The notes beneath the pieces are model-generated. The model saw nothing but the letters and a program-made list of their open reading frames with translations, did not search any database and had not been told where the DNA came from. A stretch of 64,000 nt of DNA, from the NCBI RefSeq assembly GCF_032854445.1, contig NC_088300.1:62220984-62284983 (forward strand), in the 5' to 3' direction. Each line of letters begins with the position of its first letter. Positions within the stretch are counted from its first letter, which is position 1. The DNA comes from Liolophura sinensis. Its lineage: Eukaryota > Mollusca > Polyplacophora > Chitonida > Chitonidae. Both the position numbers and the translations under genes were made by a program. Of this stretch, positions 12,201-24,200 are shown piece by piece.

Positions 12201-15200
12201 AGCTTTGGTTTTGTAATTTTACTGAGGTAGGCCAACTGGTATTCAGGTATGTAGAGGGCACCATACTCCTTACAACGTTTGTGCTGCTCGCTACATTCGG
12301 TTTATACCACTGCCAGCACGAGACAAGCTTGACCTTTGGAGCCTGTACAAAGCAAGTAGGTGTGTTTAGGTTATTGACCTCACCACTGGTGTCCTCATGC
12401 AGAACTACATATGCAATTAACATTCATCAACAACATTGTTTCAGGTTTTTTTTAGAATCGTGTTGCGCACGATGTAGATAAACAGAAAGCATGTGTATAA
12501 AGTATTATGTAAAACAAAGGTACGTACGTCTGACATCATTTTCTGCCTCATCGCCATGACCCCAGTTAAATGTACCTCAGCATGTTCAAGATTTCTGTAC
12601 AAATTTTGCTAATGATCGCAGTAATACAAAGCGAATATGGAGAGTGGCACATGTGCTGTTAGCAGTGTGAAGAGGGCACTGTTCAGGCATGATCAAGTTG
12701 CAAAATTGGTTTCCCTTTGTAGAGAGCAAGTGAACCCCATTGTGATTGCGATTGTATGTTGCATTTGGTGCAAATCTCCTGGAATCTTGCGTTGTTTGGG
12801 AATATCCCATCAGTTTTGATGAATTTATTGTAATCTGCAGTATTGTACCAAGTGCATGCATTGGACTGTAGAGCATTAGATTATCTAGGCCTACATGTAA
12901 TTACTGTTTATGTGATTGGCATCCCACGAGCTGCCATGTCATTGTCAAAGCTACACTGTAAGCATCAGTTTGAGAACATGCCTGAAATAAGCAATACTTT
13001 GATGACAGAAACTCACCTGATTATATGGTTGGCTTGCACTCAATCGTTGGTGATGAACACTGATGGCTGAGGCTCACAGTCAGAATGAATGATTATGGCT
13101 CATACAGTCTAATGGGTTAATATACAGTGAAACTCACAATTTGCATACATCTTATTTTTGTAGTGTGCTCTATTGTATGTGTAAATGAGTACTGAACTGC
13201 CAGGGCGATATATTGGGTAACAGAGAACATGTCATGTCCAAATGGTTAAGAACTTATAAGTATAAGTCCATGTATGCTTTGGCTTTTATGCCATACATGT
13301 ACTTAACATGTTTAACATACATTTCAGTCATTTTCAGTCATATACCATCAAAGAGTTGACACCCCGCCCAGTAACGTTATAATGACACCGAGCCAATCAG
13401 TACTGTTTCCTTGCTCTAATGTGTCGGTTCTTAGCCCCAAGTGAGGCAGCACAAAGTACCATTTTTAAAGTCTGGTGTCACCCAACCCGGGTTTGATTTA
13501 CATTGAAAGATGTGTTTACCTTACACCTTAGTGACAAACTCTTAAAATGTGTTTCGATGAAAGGTAAGGATTCTTCACACTGTAACCACTCGTTTTTTTT
13601 CTTCTTCTTTTTCAGACTTGTTATGAACAGCTCCAGTCTTCAGGAGAGGAGAAGCACAAACTTTTCTTAGAGCTTTCGAAACTTCTGCAAACAGCATTCG
13701 AATTGCTGCGGGGGAAACAGTCCTTACATTTCACGGCGCTTAGTACTATAAACAGGATTATAGACATGTGTATAGTGCACAGGAACTATGAGATAGGATC
13801 ATTGAGTATTAGTACAGAATATCTGGCTGAAAGACAGCCCCAGCATCCACCCTTAAGTAAACAGAAGTCTGACCCAGGTGCTAAGATTGCTGAGGCCAGC
13901 TCCCGCCCAGAAGAAGGGGGCATGGCTTCAGCCAGTCAGACTAAGGTGAATGGACATCGGAAAAGTGTGTCTCATATACATGATGTACAGGATAGCAATG
14001 TGGGAAGAGCTGAGGGTGATGCAGAGGAAGACCCTACGGGATGCAGAAATGCTTTTGGGGTGCCAATTAACCGCACACCGCTGGAGATTCTTACCTCTGC
14101 TGACCCTAGTCACATACTTAGCGTGCTTCATAATTCTATTACAATGCACAAAAGGATTATCGGAACTCGCCAGAAATGCACACCCAGCACTAGGTGGCGC
14201 CACTGTACATATCACTGTTTGCAGATACTTAGTGCCCGGATACTAGCTGTGATGTGTCATGGTCCAAATGTGCAACATAAAATTGTAACAAATGGTCACA
14301 TGAAAACTTTGGTGGATGCCTTGGACCCTAACCATGATCCAGTAAGTATGCCTTAATGAAAACTTGTGAAATTGTGAAGTGTTCACAAACTTCACATACA
14401 TACTTAACGATACTTGGTAACCTGTTGCCTCCCTCATCTAGGTGTTTACATTTTTAGTTTGTTTCAAGTTGTTTGTCGTTTCAAGGGTTTGGCATTCCTT
14501 ACATCATCAGGTAAATGGTCAGGTACATGTGTGTTGTTGAGCACATTCCAATATACTGTTGTTTTACCATGAGTAGATTTTACCATTTTGTGTATTAGGT
14601 GTTTTTCATGTTTTTTCTCGTACTTGTTTTTACCCATTTTTGTACCCCTTGATCTTTTGTCATAGTGGCCAGCATCAATCCTTCTGTCATACCATGCCTG
14701 CATTTTTAGTCTCTCTCAACAGTGCTTAACTGTAATTTGGAAGTACAAAAGTACCTGTAGCCCTGGAATAGAACCTTACTGATATTTGGTGATCTACACC
14801 AGGTATTTTTTTCCAAGGTTACCAGGATTGCTAAAGTTTGGTGATTGTAAACCTTCTAAACATGGTATTTTTTGAAAACTTGGAGGAAAGACTATGTTGC
14901 TTATTTCACACATATGCACACCTATTATATGGCAAAAGAATTAAGGAGGCTGATTTTCAGTGACCTCGATCTATTTTTTCAATGATGTCTGGGCCCATAA
15001 CTGGATTAAGACATAATACCTGCTTTAACCTTAAGCCAAGTCTTCAGTTTTGTATTTAGCCTAAAAAAACATGTACCAGTGTGTTAAATATGAACTAAAA
15101 CTGCATTGAACTGCATTGGCTGCTGAGTTTGGCTAAAATGTTCTATATAAAATATGACTTAATACTATTATTAGCTAATATACTTTTGAACAGGATTATA

Positions 15201-18200
15201 TTAAAATGTGTCAAACATTTAATATCTGGTTTACCAAATTCATGTGAGGCACCTTTGATCTATCCTGGGAGAAGAGCAGTATTGAATTTGATGACCTTGG
15301 CCTATTTTTTCAAAGTCAGCATGGTTGTTTTACTTTATTTATGTGTAAATATGCTGTGCCTCACATTAAGCCATAATTACTGAATTCATTGTCACAGATC
15401 CTTGAGGGAAAGTGGATTTTCAGTGTCCCTATTGTCATCACACTTGTACCACAGGTGAACCCTACTCCTGTAGAAAAACCATCCGATGTTTCAATGACCT
15501 TGACTTTTTCCAAGTGTTTCTGTTACCTTGTGGAGACTTTCTTTTACAGCTGAGCATATAACCAAAGTGTACATGCATGTAGTTGCATTTCACGGAATGT
15601 TTTTTTGTGTTTTATTGCATTTCAACATCTGCAGTTTTTCAACACCTTTTCAACCACCCAGATTTCAACAAATCTAAGTTTCTAACACACTTGTAAACTT
15701 CTCGCAGTGCAAGTTTCCACTGCCCAGGTTACATCAAGTGGAATTTTCTGGCACACTTCTAAACTTCTCACAGTGAAGATTTCAACTCCATAGATTGTAT
15801 GAAAGTGTGATTTTTGACACACTTCTAAACTCCTCACAGTGCAAGTTTCAGCTGCCCAGATTTCAACAAGGGTAATTTTCTGACACAGTTCTATGCTCCT
15901 ATTTTACTATTATTATGTGTTATTTATGCATAAAACATGTTTAAAGAACAGATGTTTATTATTATTATGGTTCAGTGTTGTTTAAAAAGATATCATTTAT
16001 GGTGGAAACATTGTGTTTAATTGAATCCATATAAACGTTACAAATCATATCCAACAGTCACACCTACATACATGCACATGTGTGTAATAACTGCTAATGG
16101 CTTAAAGCTATATCAGCAGGAGTTCAAACCCCATGCCATCATTTTTTGTCTTTAATGTTTCTGGGTGTTTTTTTTTTTATTATTATTTTTTTTTTTGGTA
16201 GACTGTTAACACGTACAGTTGCCTTTGTTGAAAGGTAGCCATTTAAGAGTCGCCTTGAAGTTGCCTAAGTCGGTGGCAACTTTCATTAAATTTGAATCTC
16301 TTCTTGTTTGGTGTGGTTGTTGGAGAAGGTTGGACGCATCTTGGTTAATATTTGATGATGCTGAGGCCAGTTTTAGGAGGTGTATTAGGGAGTGAAGCTT
16401 AGTATTAACTTGTCCAGACAAAAGTGCTACGTGTATCTCTTGTGCATTAATTGAGATTAGACTGCAGGGTTTAGGATTAGAGACTGTCTAAACTTTTAAT
16501 GCATTGTTGTACAAATGGCTCCAGCGAGAATGCTAAACATGCATGTACTGTACATATACATTTAGGCCAGTGCACAGTACAACACAGTAAACTGTCTGAA
16601 TGTTAATTCCAAGCCTATTTGGTTACGCCTATTATTACATGTACATGTCCAAGTATCTACACCCTCCTTACAGTGTACGTGTTGCTCCCTACGTTTGCTT
16701 TAAATCCCTTACAGCACAAGCAGATTTTGTACAGAAATCTTGAGCAATGCCAAGGTCACTGTTGTCATGATGATGAGGCAAGGAGTGATGTCAGAAATAC
16801 AAAATCACTGTTTCAACCCATGTTTCCATTCATACTTGATGAACATGCATTTTCTTTATCTAAGTTATGTTCAACATGAGTCTAACAGTACCCGGATACA
16901 ATTTTGTTTGTGAATGCTGATTATAGATTCAAGTAAGAATATCAGCTAAGCCAAAAGAAGGCTACATGTACATGTGTCACGCAGGTTGGAAAAGTGAAAC
17001 TTTGCCTGGTGGTGGCAGTGATGTAAAGCAAGCGCAGAGAGCGACACATGCGCTGCGAGGAGTATATTATTATTTTTATGTGAACCATTCATAATAACTG
17101 CATTTATTGCTTTATATACAATGTAAGTATATGGTTGTGCTTGGATTTGATTTGATGTTCACATTATTGTGTGTACAGGTATATGTATCTCATTTATTTA
17201 TTTATTTGGTTGGTGTTTTACGCCGTAATCAAGAAAATTTCACTTATACGACGTAAGCCAGCATTATGGTGGAAGAAACGGGGCAAAGCCAGGGGGAAAC
17301 CCACGACAATACGCAGGTTTCCGCCAGACCTTCTCACGTACAACTGGAGAGGAAGCCAGCATGAACTGGTCTTGTACTCACAGCTACCACATTGGTGAGA
17401 GGCTTCTGGGTCATTATGCTGTGCTAGCGCGCTAACCAACTGAGCCACGCCGGCCCCTTACAGGTATCTGTATATGTCTGTCTACAATGTATGAGTGCTG
17501 TTGTTGACATGGGAACTACGTGTATCAGTTAAGCATTCAGTGTTGTGGCTAGATGCAGCCTAGATGACATAATTCTCAGCTCTTATGACATTTATAATTA
17601 GTACATTAGTACTCAAGAATACTTGATATATACAACGGCAGCCAGCATTATGGTGGGAGGAGACCGAGCAGAATCCGGGGGAAGCCCTATGACCATCCAC
17701 AGGTTGCTGTCAGACCCTTCCCACATACGCAGAACATTTTGCCAACTTATTCTTACAACTATGTTTATAGATTAGTGACACAAGAAGACACAACACTTCA
17801 GCATAAAGAGAAATAATAAAACTGCAGTAAAACTGCTAAAGTTACAGTATTAGGCAGTTTTGAACTTTACCATACTGCATACTGTAGAAGTTACGAGTTT
17901 ACTTTATGGAAAGACATAGTTTGGTTAATATCTAGAACCATTTTTACATTGTCTTTTGTGTTGATTTTTTACTGCATGTACAAAAATTCTAGAGATAATC
18001 CTGAGACATGTATTTGTACACATTAATACATACACATCCATGTACCTGAACACAATACAGAGCGTTCTGGGGGGTGGGGGAGCGGGGGGGGGGGGGGGTG
18101 GTTGCAGCTCTGGCTTCTGTGGAGCAATGACACAGGAGCCTCAAACCAATGTGGTCACTGTGATTCCAGCTCATGCTGGCTTCCTCTCCAGCCGTACATG

Positions 18201-21200
18201 GAAAGGTCTGTCAACAACCTGAGGATGATCATGAGTTTGCCCCAGGCTCTGCTTTTTTTCTTCCCACCATAATGCTCGCTGTCATGCAATATTCTTGAGT
18301 ATTGCATAAAACAACAATGAAATAAATAAATACATACAGTGTGTTCCTGCGTAAAATTGCCCTTGTTTGTGTTTATCTTGCAATGTATTATGATGTTGGA
18401 TGAGTTTGAGTTCAATGTCATGCTGTTGATTTAACGGCTGGTGCTCAAGCGTCTAACTTGAAACAGCCTGTTATTTATAACTTCAGCAATTTAGCACAAA
18501 TAGTTGTTCTATAGATCCCCTTATATTGATCAGATTAATTGCTGTTTGTACTAGGAGTGACTGGTAGCCGTTGTTAGATCCCAGAATAGGACAAATGAAT
18601 ATGTTTTTGAAAAATTTCACAATTTCCCCCCCAAAATGAAATTACAATAAAACTAAACACCCTGGATCATTAGGCTTCATTATATCAAGTATGATCACGG
18701 CCACAAATTAATGGATCTAACCCTGATACTAGCTTAGCAATAACATATGCCTTTGTTGTGGACATTTTTTTGTGAATTAAGTTACAACATGTAATTGAAC
18801 GTCATCTGGCATTATCTGATGTTTGAATGATTGATGTACATGTATACATGTATGTAGACAGTTGGCATTCTATTCTATGCTTGTATTTGGGTTTTTGTCA
18901 TCATTGGTGGAGGGAAATATCCATTTGTACATGTAGGCAAGTCTTAATCTTCTGAAAAGATGCTGAAGGTGAAAATGTACATTTTGTGTAGGTTTTCTTT
19001 AGCAGGACTTCATGTAATTTCATATTTGGTAGGGTCAAAATATTTGATATTTCAAGCTCTTCAGAGTGATGACCTTGACAAAATTTGAGGTCTATCCAAT
19101 GTGTCAGGCGTAAATGTATCAAATTCCATTTGAACTATTGTAAGATGGCATGGAAGTGAATAAAATACAACAAACAAGCATTTAGAATGTTAGCATGATA
19201 CAAAGTTGTGTTTGCCATGACCTGGGGTCAGTTTGAGGTGGTCATTTACAGATCTTGAAAATGAATGAGTGACCTTATATTCTGAGATGTTAAAAGTGAA
19301 TGAGTGACCTTATATTCTGAGATGTTAAAAATGAATGAGTGACCTTATATTCTGAGATGTTAAAAATGAATGAGTGACCTTATATTCTGAGATATTAAAA
19401 ATGAATGAGTGACCTTATATTCTGAGATGTTAAAAATGAATGAGTGACCTTATATTCTGAGATATTAAAAATGAATGAGTGACCTTATATTCTGAGATAT
19501 TAAAAATGAATGAGTGACCTTATATTCTGAGATGTTAAAAATGAATGAGTGACCTTATATTCTGAGATGTTAAAAATGAATGAGTGACCAAACATTTTTG
19601 ACCCCTTGATTTACCTCAGTTAAGAAAGTACATGTATGTACATGTAGATCACATAATTTCTCAGCACAGTGCAGATGCAGGATCTAAGAATGCAACTCAT
19701 ATGCGTATGGCTGTGAGCCTTTGTGATAGCATCTGCAGGCTAAATGCACCTGTATACAGCCTGCTTGTACACATGTACATCTGTTCCTTTAAATGAGATG
19801 AATGAGCTAGAAGAACTGTGCAAAAAGAAATGGAAAAGATAATGTATTTATTATTAGAACATTTGAATACTACAGAAAATACTGTACAAAAAGACCATAC
19901 TGCTGGAATATTGAAATGAACTATAATGGCTGATCAAATACTGCTGGAACATCAAGACATTAACAAGTGTACCGTTGAACACTGTCGCTAATGATACATA
20001 ATTCAGTTCATCTCTGAAGCTTGGGGATGTGTGTATTTGAATGCTCATTGTATGTATTCTAAACTAGAGGGTCCTGCATGTATTCTAACCAGAGATGTTT
20101 TTTTGTGGTTTCAGCATCTTTTGTGTTTATTGCTGCAATCCCTGGCCTGCGTAGCTCTAAACCCCAGCCATCATCAGGTACTGGCTGAGGCGGACTTGGC
20201 AGACATGTTGATGCAGCTTCTGCTACCGTCTGACGAGTGGTACTACACCAACCACAGCACCAAGTATGCTCGCTTCGTCAAGTATCACGCCGCACGCATC
20301 CTCGTCTACATGGGCCTGCTACATAAACTAGGTGGCCGAGTAGACCTGTTTGACAGAAGACGTAAGTTATCTCGGCTACCACCCACAGTGGCAGTGTGGT
20401 GTTAATGATTATATATGTGTCTAGTGTGAAGGTCTCCCATTGGTTACCGCAAGTTGTTTAATTACCTGATATACCCAGGTCTACACATCGTGATCGATGA
20501 GAGGGGAGGGGATTGAAGTAGGGAAGATAAGTTAAGGTATAGTTTGTGGACTGAGGGAAGAGGGGTGCAGGAATGGTTTTAGGAACTGACAAACCAGTAT
20601 TAAGAATGTGTCACCATCGTGCTTGACATTTGTCTCATTTACACAGATTTTAGCGTACATCTGTAAACAAATTTTCAAATATGAACCTTAGCCTTTAAAG
20701 TGACTATATTATATAATTTGGGAAAAAATCCATATTAGTTAATCAAATAAAATTTTCTGTATTTATGAAGAATGGCTCAATTTAGTAGTACCCTACTATT
20801 CATAGTGTGGAAATGATTTTAAATTTGAAAAAATTATGATGCAACCACTTTATAAATTTTGGGAACTTTATTACAGATTTTGAATGGTAACATGTGCACA
20901 GACAGGGCTTATATTTTGTGAAAGGTCATTATCTAAGCTATTCTGTGATAATAGCAAAACTTTGGGTTTACCTGTACGTGTGGGCTGATTGATTTTTTTT
21001 TGGACAATAATCGCTGATAAAGCCTCTTTCATAAGGAATGTGTATTTTGTTTTTGTTTTGTTTTTTTAATAAGATGTTTTACACATAATCAAGAATGTTT
21101 CCCTTTGCACATTTGGGGTAAGGTTTATGGGTGAAGAAGAGTTAAAGAGACTTAAAGGAGAAGAAAACTTTAAAAAATGACACTATAGTCTGAAAACAGC

Positions 21201-24200
21201 ACATTTTTTTCTATGTGGTGGTGCCTGCTGCATAATTTTGCGATTTTTCTTCACCATACAAGTAAAGCCTGAAAACGGCAAAGCTGGCATAAATCGCTGA
21301 GTCCATCGGGTCCTCCATCTTTTACACCCCGTAATTTATGCTTGGGGTGTGTTGCCTCTCAGCCATTGAGAGTCGTTAAAACTGCCGGGTGTGTTCGTGT
21401 AAACTCGGAACCTATGTCCAACATTCCGGTTTCCCTGTCGCCAAGTGGAAAACGAACTGTACTGTTTGCTACCTTCTGGGAAGAAGAGTTCTACTGGAAA
21501 TGTACGAAGTGCTCTTCGGTGGTTTCCGACGGCAATTCTCCTCCTAACACAGACGACTTCAGAACTAGTTCTTGGACAAAATGGAGTCGCCAACAGTGGA
21601 TGTTGGAACTGACTTTAATTATAATTTGTCAACTTGAGGTACATAGTAGAATTTTTTTTATAGAATGCACCTGCGAGGAAATGCATACTCTTTTCCATGG
21701 TTTTTGATTGATATTTAAATTTTCTTCTCCTTGAAAGATATACAATGGAATCAGCAGAAGATTGTTGGTCAAGGCCTGATGCGCTCTATATGACTTGGTC
21801 ATGGAGGCTGTTAAGCATGCATGTAGGCTAATATACATGTACATTTAAACATGTACATTAATGATAGGACCTGATCAGCCAAACAATAACAAGATATACA
21901 TGTTCATCTGCATAAACATATAATATCAACATACAAGTGCATTGTACATGTACATTCAGTACTAGTAGAACTGCACACTATTGTGAGCTGTATTCAAATG
22001 CAATGTATGATATTATTGGCTTCTTCAGTTTTGATCTCTGTGATTACAACTGTGATTAAAGTACAATGCACTCATCTTGCTTGCTACATGTAGTTATTGC
22101 ACTTCCATAAAAAGTCATTGATGAGGTCATAAATATGCAGGCTTGCACTTAGACCTGCATCTGTGGGTTAAAGCCTCTACTGAACATTTTGCTTGTGTTT
22201 TTGTTTAGAGTTGATTAGCTCTCCTAATCAGCCAGTTGTGTCTGTTTATCAGCCTCCATGGAATGGCCTTGTTTTGTATTGATCATCCATTGTGATCAGC
22301 CAATTACGTTTTTGTTGTTTTGCTGATCAGCCCTCATGGCAACACAATAATTTTTTGAATTTTGTTGATCAGCCTTCATCATCAAACAATAAGTTCTTTT
22401 TAATTTTGTTGATCAGCCTTCATGGTCTACTAATAATGTTATTGTTTTTTGTTGATCAGGCTTCATGGTGAGACATTAATTTTGTTTTTTTCACTGTGTT
22501 TTTTGTTGATCACCCCTCATGGTCATGCATCCAATCATGTCTTTGTTTTGTGTTTATCATCCTTCAAGGTCAACAAATAATGTTATTTGCCAATAATATT
22601 TTTGTTTTCTTGATCAGCCTTCATAATGAGCCAATAATGTTATTGTTTTTTTCTTGATCAGCCTTTATGGACACAACAACAAACTCACTGCTCCAAGTTC
22701 ATTCCCCCGAGGACAGTTTTATTGAGCTGATGGCCTTGGGAAGGCTGGTGACCAAAAACGGCAGTAATCACATGACATCAGCATCTCTGGAGGGACTACT
22801 GGCAGAGGTCATCCAGGTATGATATTGGGGCTAGAGCATTATTTATCCCAGATGACCGATGAACGAGTGTGATCAGTAGTAACATCATTGTGGAGTGTTG
22901 TCGGTGATGTGCTTGGAAGTGAGGCCTTTAGTATAGTTAGTGGAGAGGTCAGCAATGTGGATTGTAGTCAAGTCAGTAGTGTGGATTGTAGTCAAGTCAG
23001 TAGTGTGGATAGTCGTAAAGTCAGTAGTGTGGATTGTAGTCAAGTCAGTAGTGTGGATAGTCGTAAAGTCAGTAGTGTGGATTGTAGTCAAGTCAGTTGT
23101 GTGGGTAGTTGTGAAGTCAGTAGTGTGGATTGTAGTCAAGTCAGTACTGTGGATAGTAGTGAAATCAGTAGTGTGAATAGTTGTGAAGTCAGTAGTGTGG
23201 ACAGTTGTGAAGTCAGTAGTGTGGATGGTAGTGAAGTCAGTAGTGTGGATAGTTGTGAAGTCAGTAGTGTGGACAGTTGTGAAGTCAGTAGTGTGGATAG
23301 TTGTGAAGTCAGTAGTGTGGATAGTTGTAAAGTCAGTAGTGTGGATATTAGTGAAGTCAGTAGTGTGGACAGTTGTGAAGTCAGTAGTGTGGATAGTTGT
23401 AAAGTCAGTAGTGTGGATATTAGTGAAGTCAGTAGTGTGGACAGTTGTGAAGTCAGTAGTGTGGATAGTTGTAAAGTCAGTAGTGTGGATTGTAGTGAAG
23501 TCAGTAGTGTGGATGGTAGTGAAGTCAGTAGTGTGGATAGTTGTAAAGTCAGTAGTGCGGATATTGGTGAAGTCAGTAGTGTGGACAGTTGTGAAGTCAG
23601 TAGTGTGGATAGTTGTGAAGTCAGTAGTGTGGATAGTTGTAAAGTCAATAGTGTGGATATTAGTGAAGTCAGTAGTGTGGACAGTTGTGAAGTCAGTAGT
23701 GTGGATAGTTGTGAAGTCAGTAGTGTGGATTGTAGTGAAGTCAGTATTGTGGATAGTTGTAAAGTCAATAGTGTGGATATTAGTGAAGTCAGTAGTGTGG
23801 ACAGTTGTGAAGTCAGTAGTGTGGATAGTTGTGAAGTCAGTAGTGTGGATAGTTGTAAAGTCAATAGTGTGGATATTAGTGAAGTCAGTAGTGTGGATGG
23901 TAGTGAAGTCAGTAGTGTGGATAGTTGTAAAGTCAATAGTGTGGACAGTTGTGAAGTCAGTAGTGTGGATAGTTGTGAGGTATTCAGACAAATTTTTTTC
24001 TTAACTCCTGTAACCTTGTTAAGTATGAACAGATTAATTTATATAAACTAAGTGGATCATCATGTTTGTCCAGAAAGACTGATATTGTTAGCCTGACCTG
24101 CCAATCATGGAAGAAATATTGAGAAAATCCCCATGTAACATTGAATTTGAATATAGATATATTTGATCAATCAGCACACATCCACGATGTATATGTAATT

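Larger units (their letters stand above)
9253..13615 (+). other. Intron 1
   Basis: This 4.4-kb intron contains SINE pieces (9670, 9868), a CA microsatellite (9559), a 37-42 bp minisatellite interrupted by a SINE (10010-10790) and a second family-B SINE (13277). Nothing else in it looks like an exon. It ends in a long T/C tract before the TTCAG acceptor. Confidence 0.75.
14342..20114 (+). other. Intron 2
   Basis: A 5.8-kb intron holding a four-unit degenerate repeat (about 15640-15900), three family-A SINEs (17192, 17610, 18125), a G-rich run at 18069 and a 35-bp minisatellite (19261-19590). No additional exon is recognised. Confidence 0.75.
20362..22661 (+). other. Intron 3
   Basis: A 2.3-kb intron with an old dispersed repeat (20855-21030), a TTAA-flanked MITE (21152-21735) and a roughly 45-bp tandem array (22236-22661) that runs directly into exon 4. 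No additional exon is seen. Confidence 0.75.

Noticed and set aside
17192-17457. tRNA gene on the minus strand
   Set aside because: The A and B boxes belong to a SINE head. No complete cloverleaf with anticodon stem and acceptor stem can be drawn, and the same sequence recurs at 33951 and 40963 with SINE bodies attached.
19258-19590. CRISPR-like direct repeats
   Set aside because: The repeats abut with no unique spacers, in an intron of an animal gene. This is a minisatellite.
21342-21707. 121-codon open frame with a Trp/Cys-containing stretch
   Set aside because: It lies inside a MITE, overlaps an opposite-strand open frame, and shows no transposase motif or splice logic.
22885-24051. Long open frames on both strands (up to 387 codons) reading as octapeptide repeats
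   Set aside because: They come from a 24-bp tandem repeat whose length is divisible by three, lie inside an intron, and appear in several frames at once with no start context or domain.
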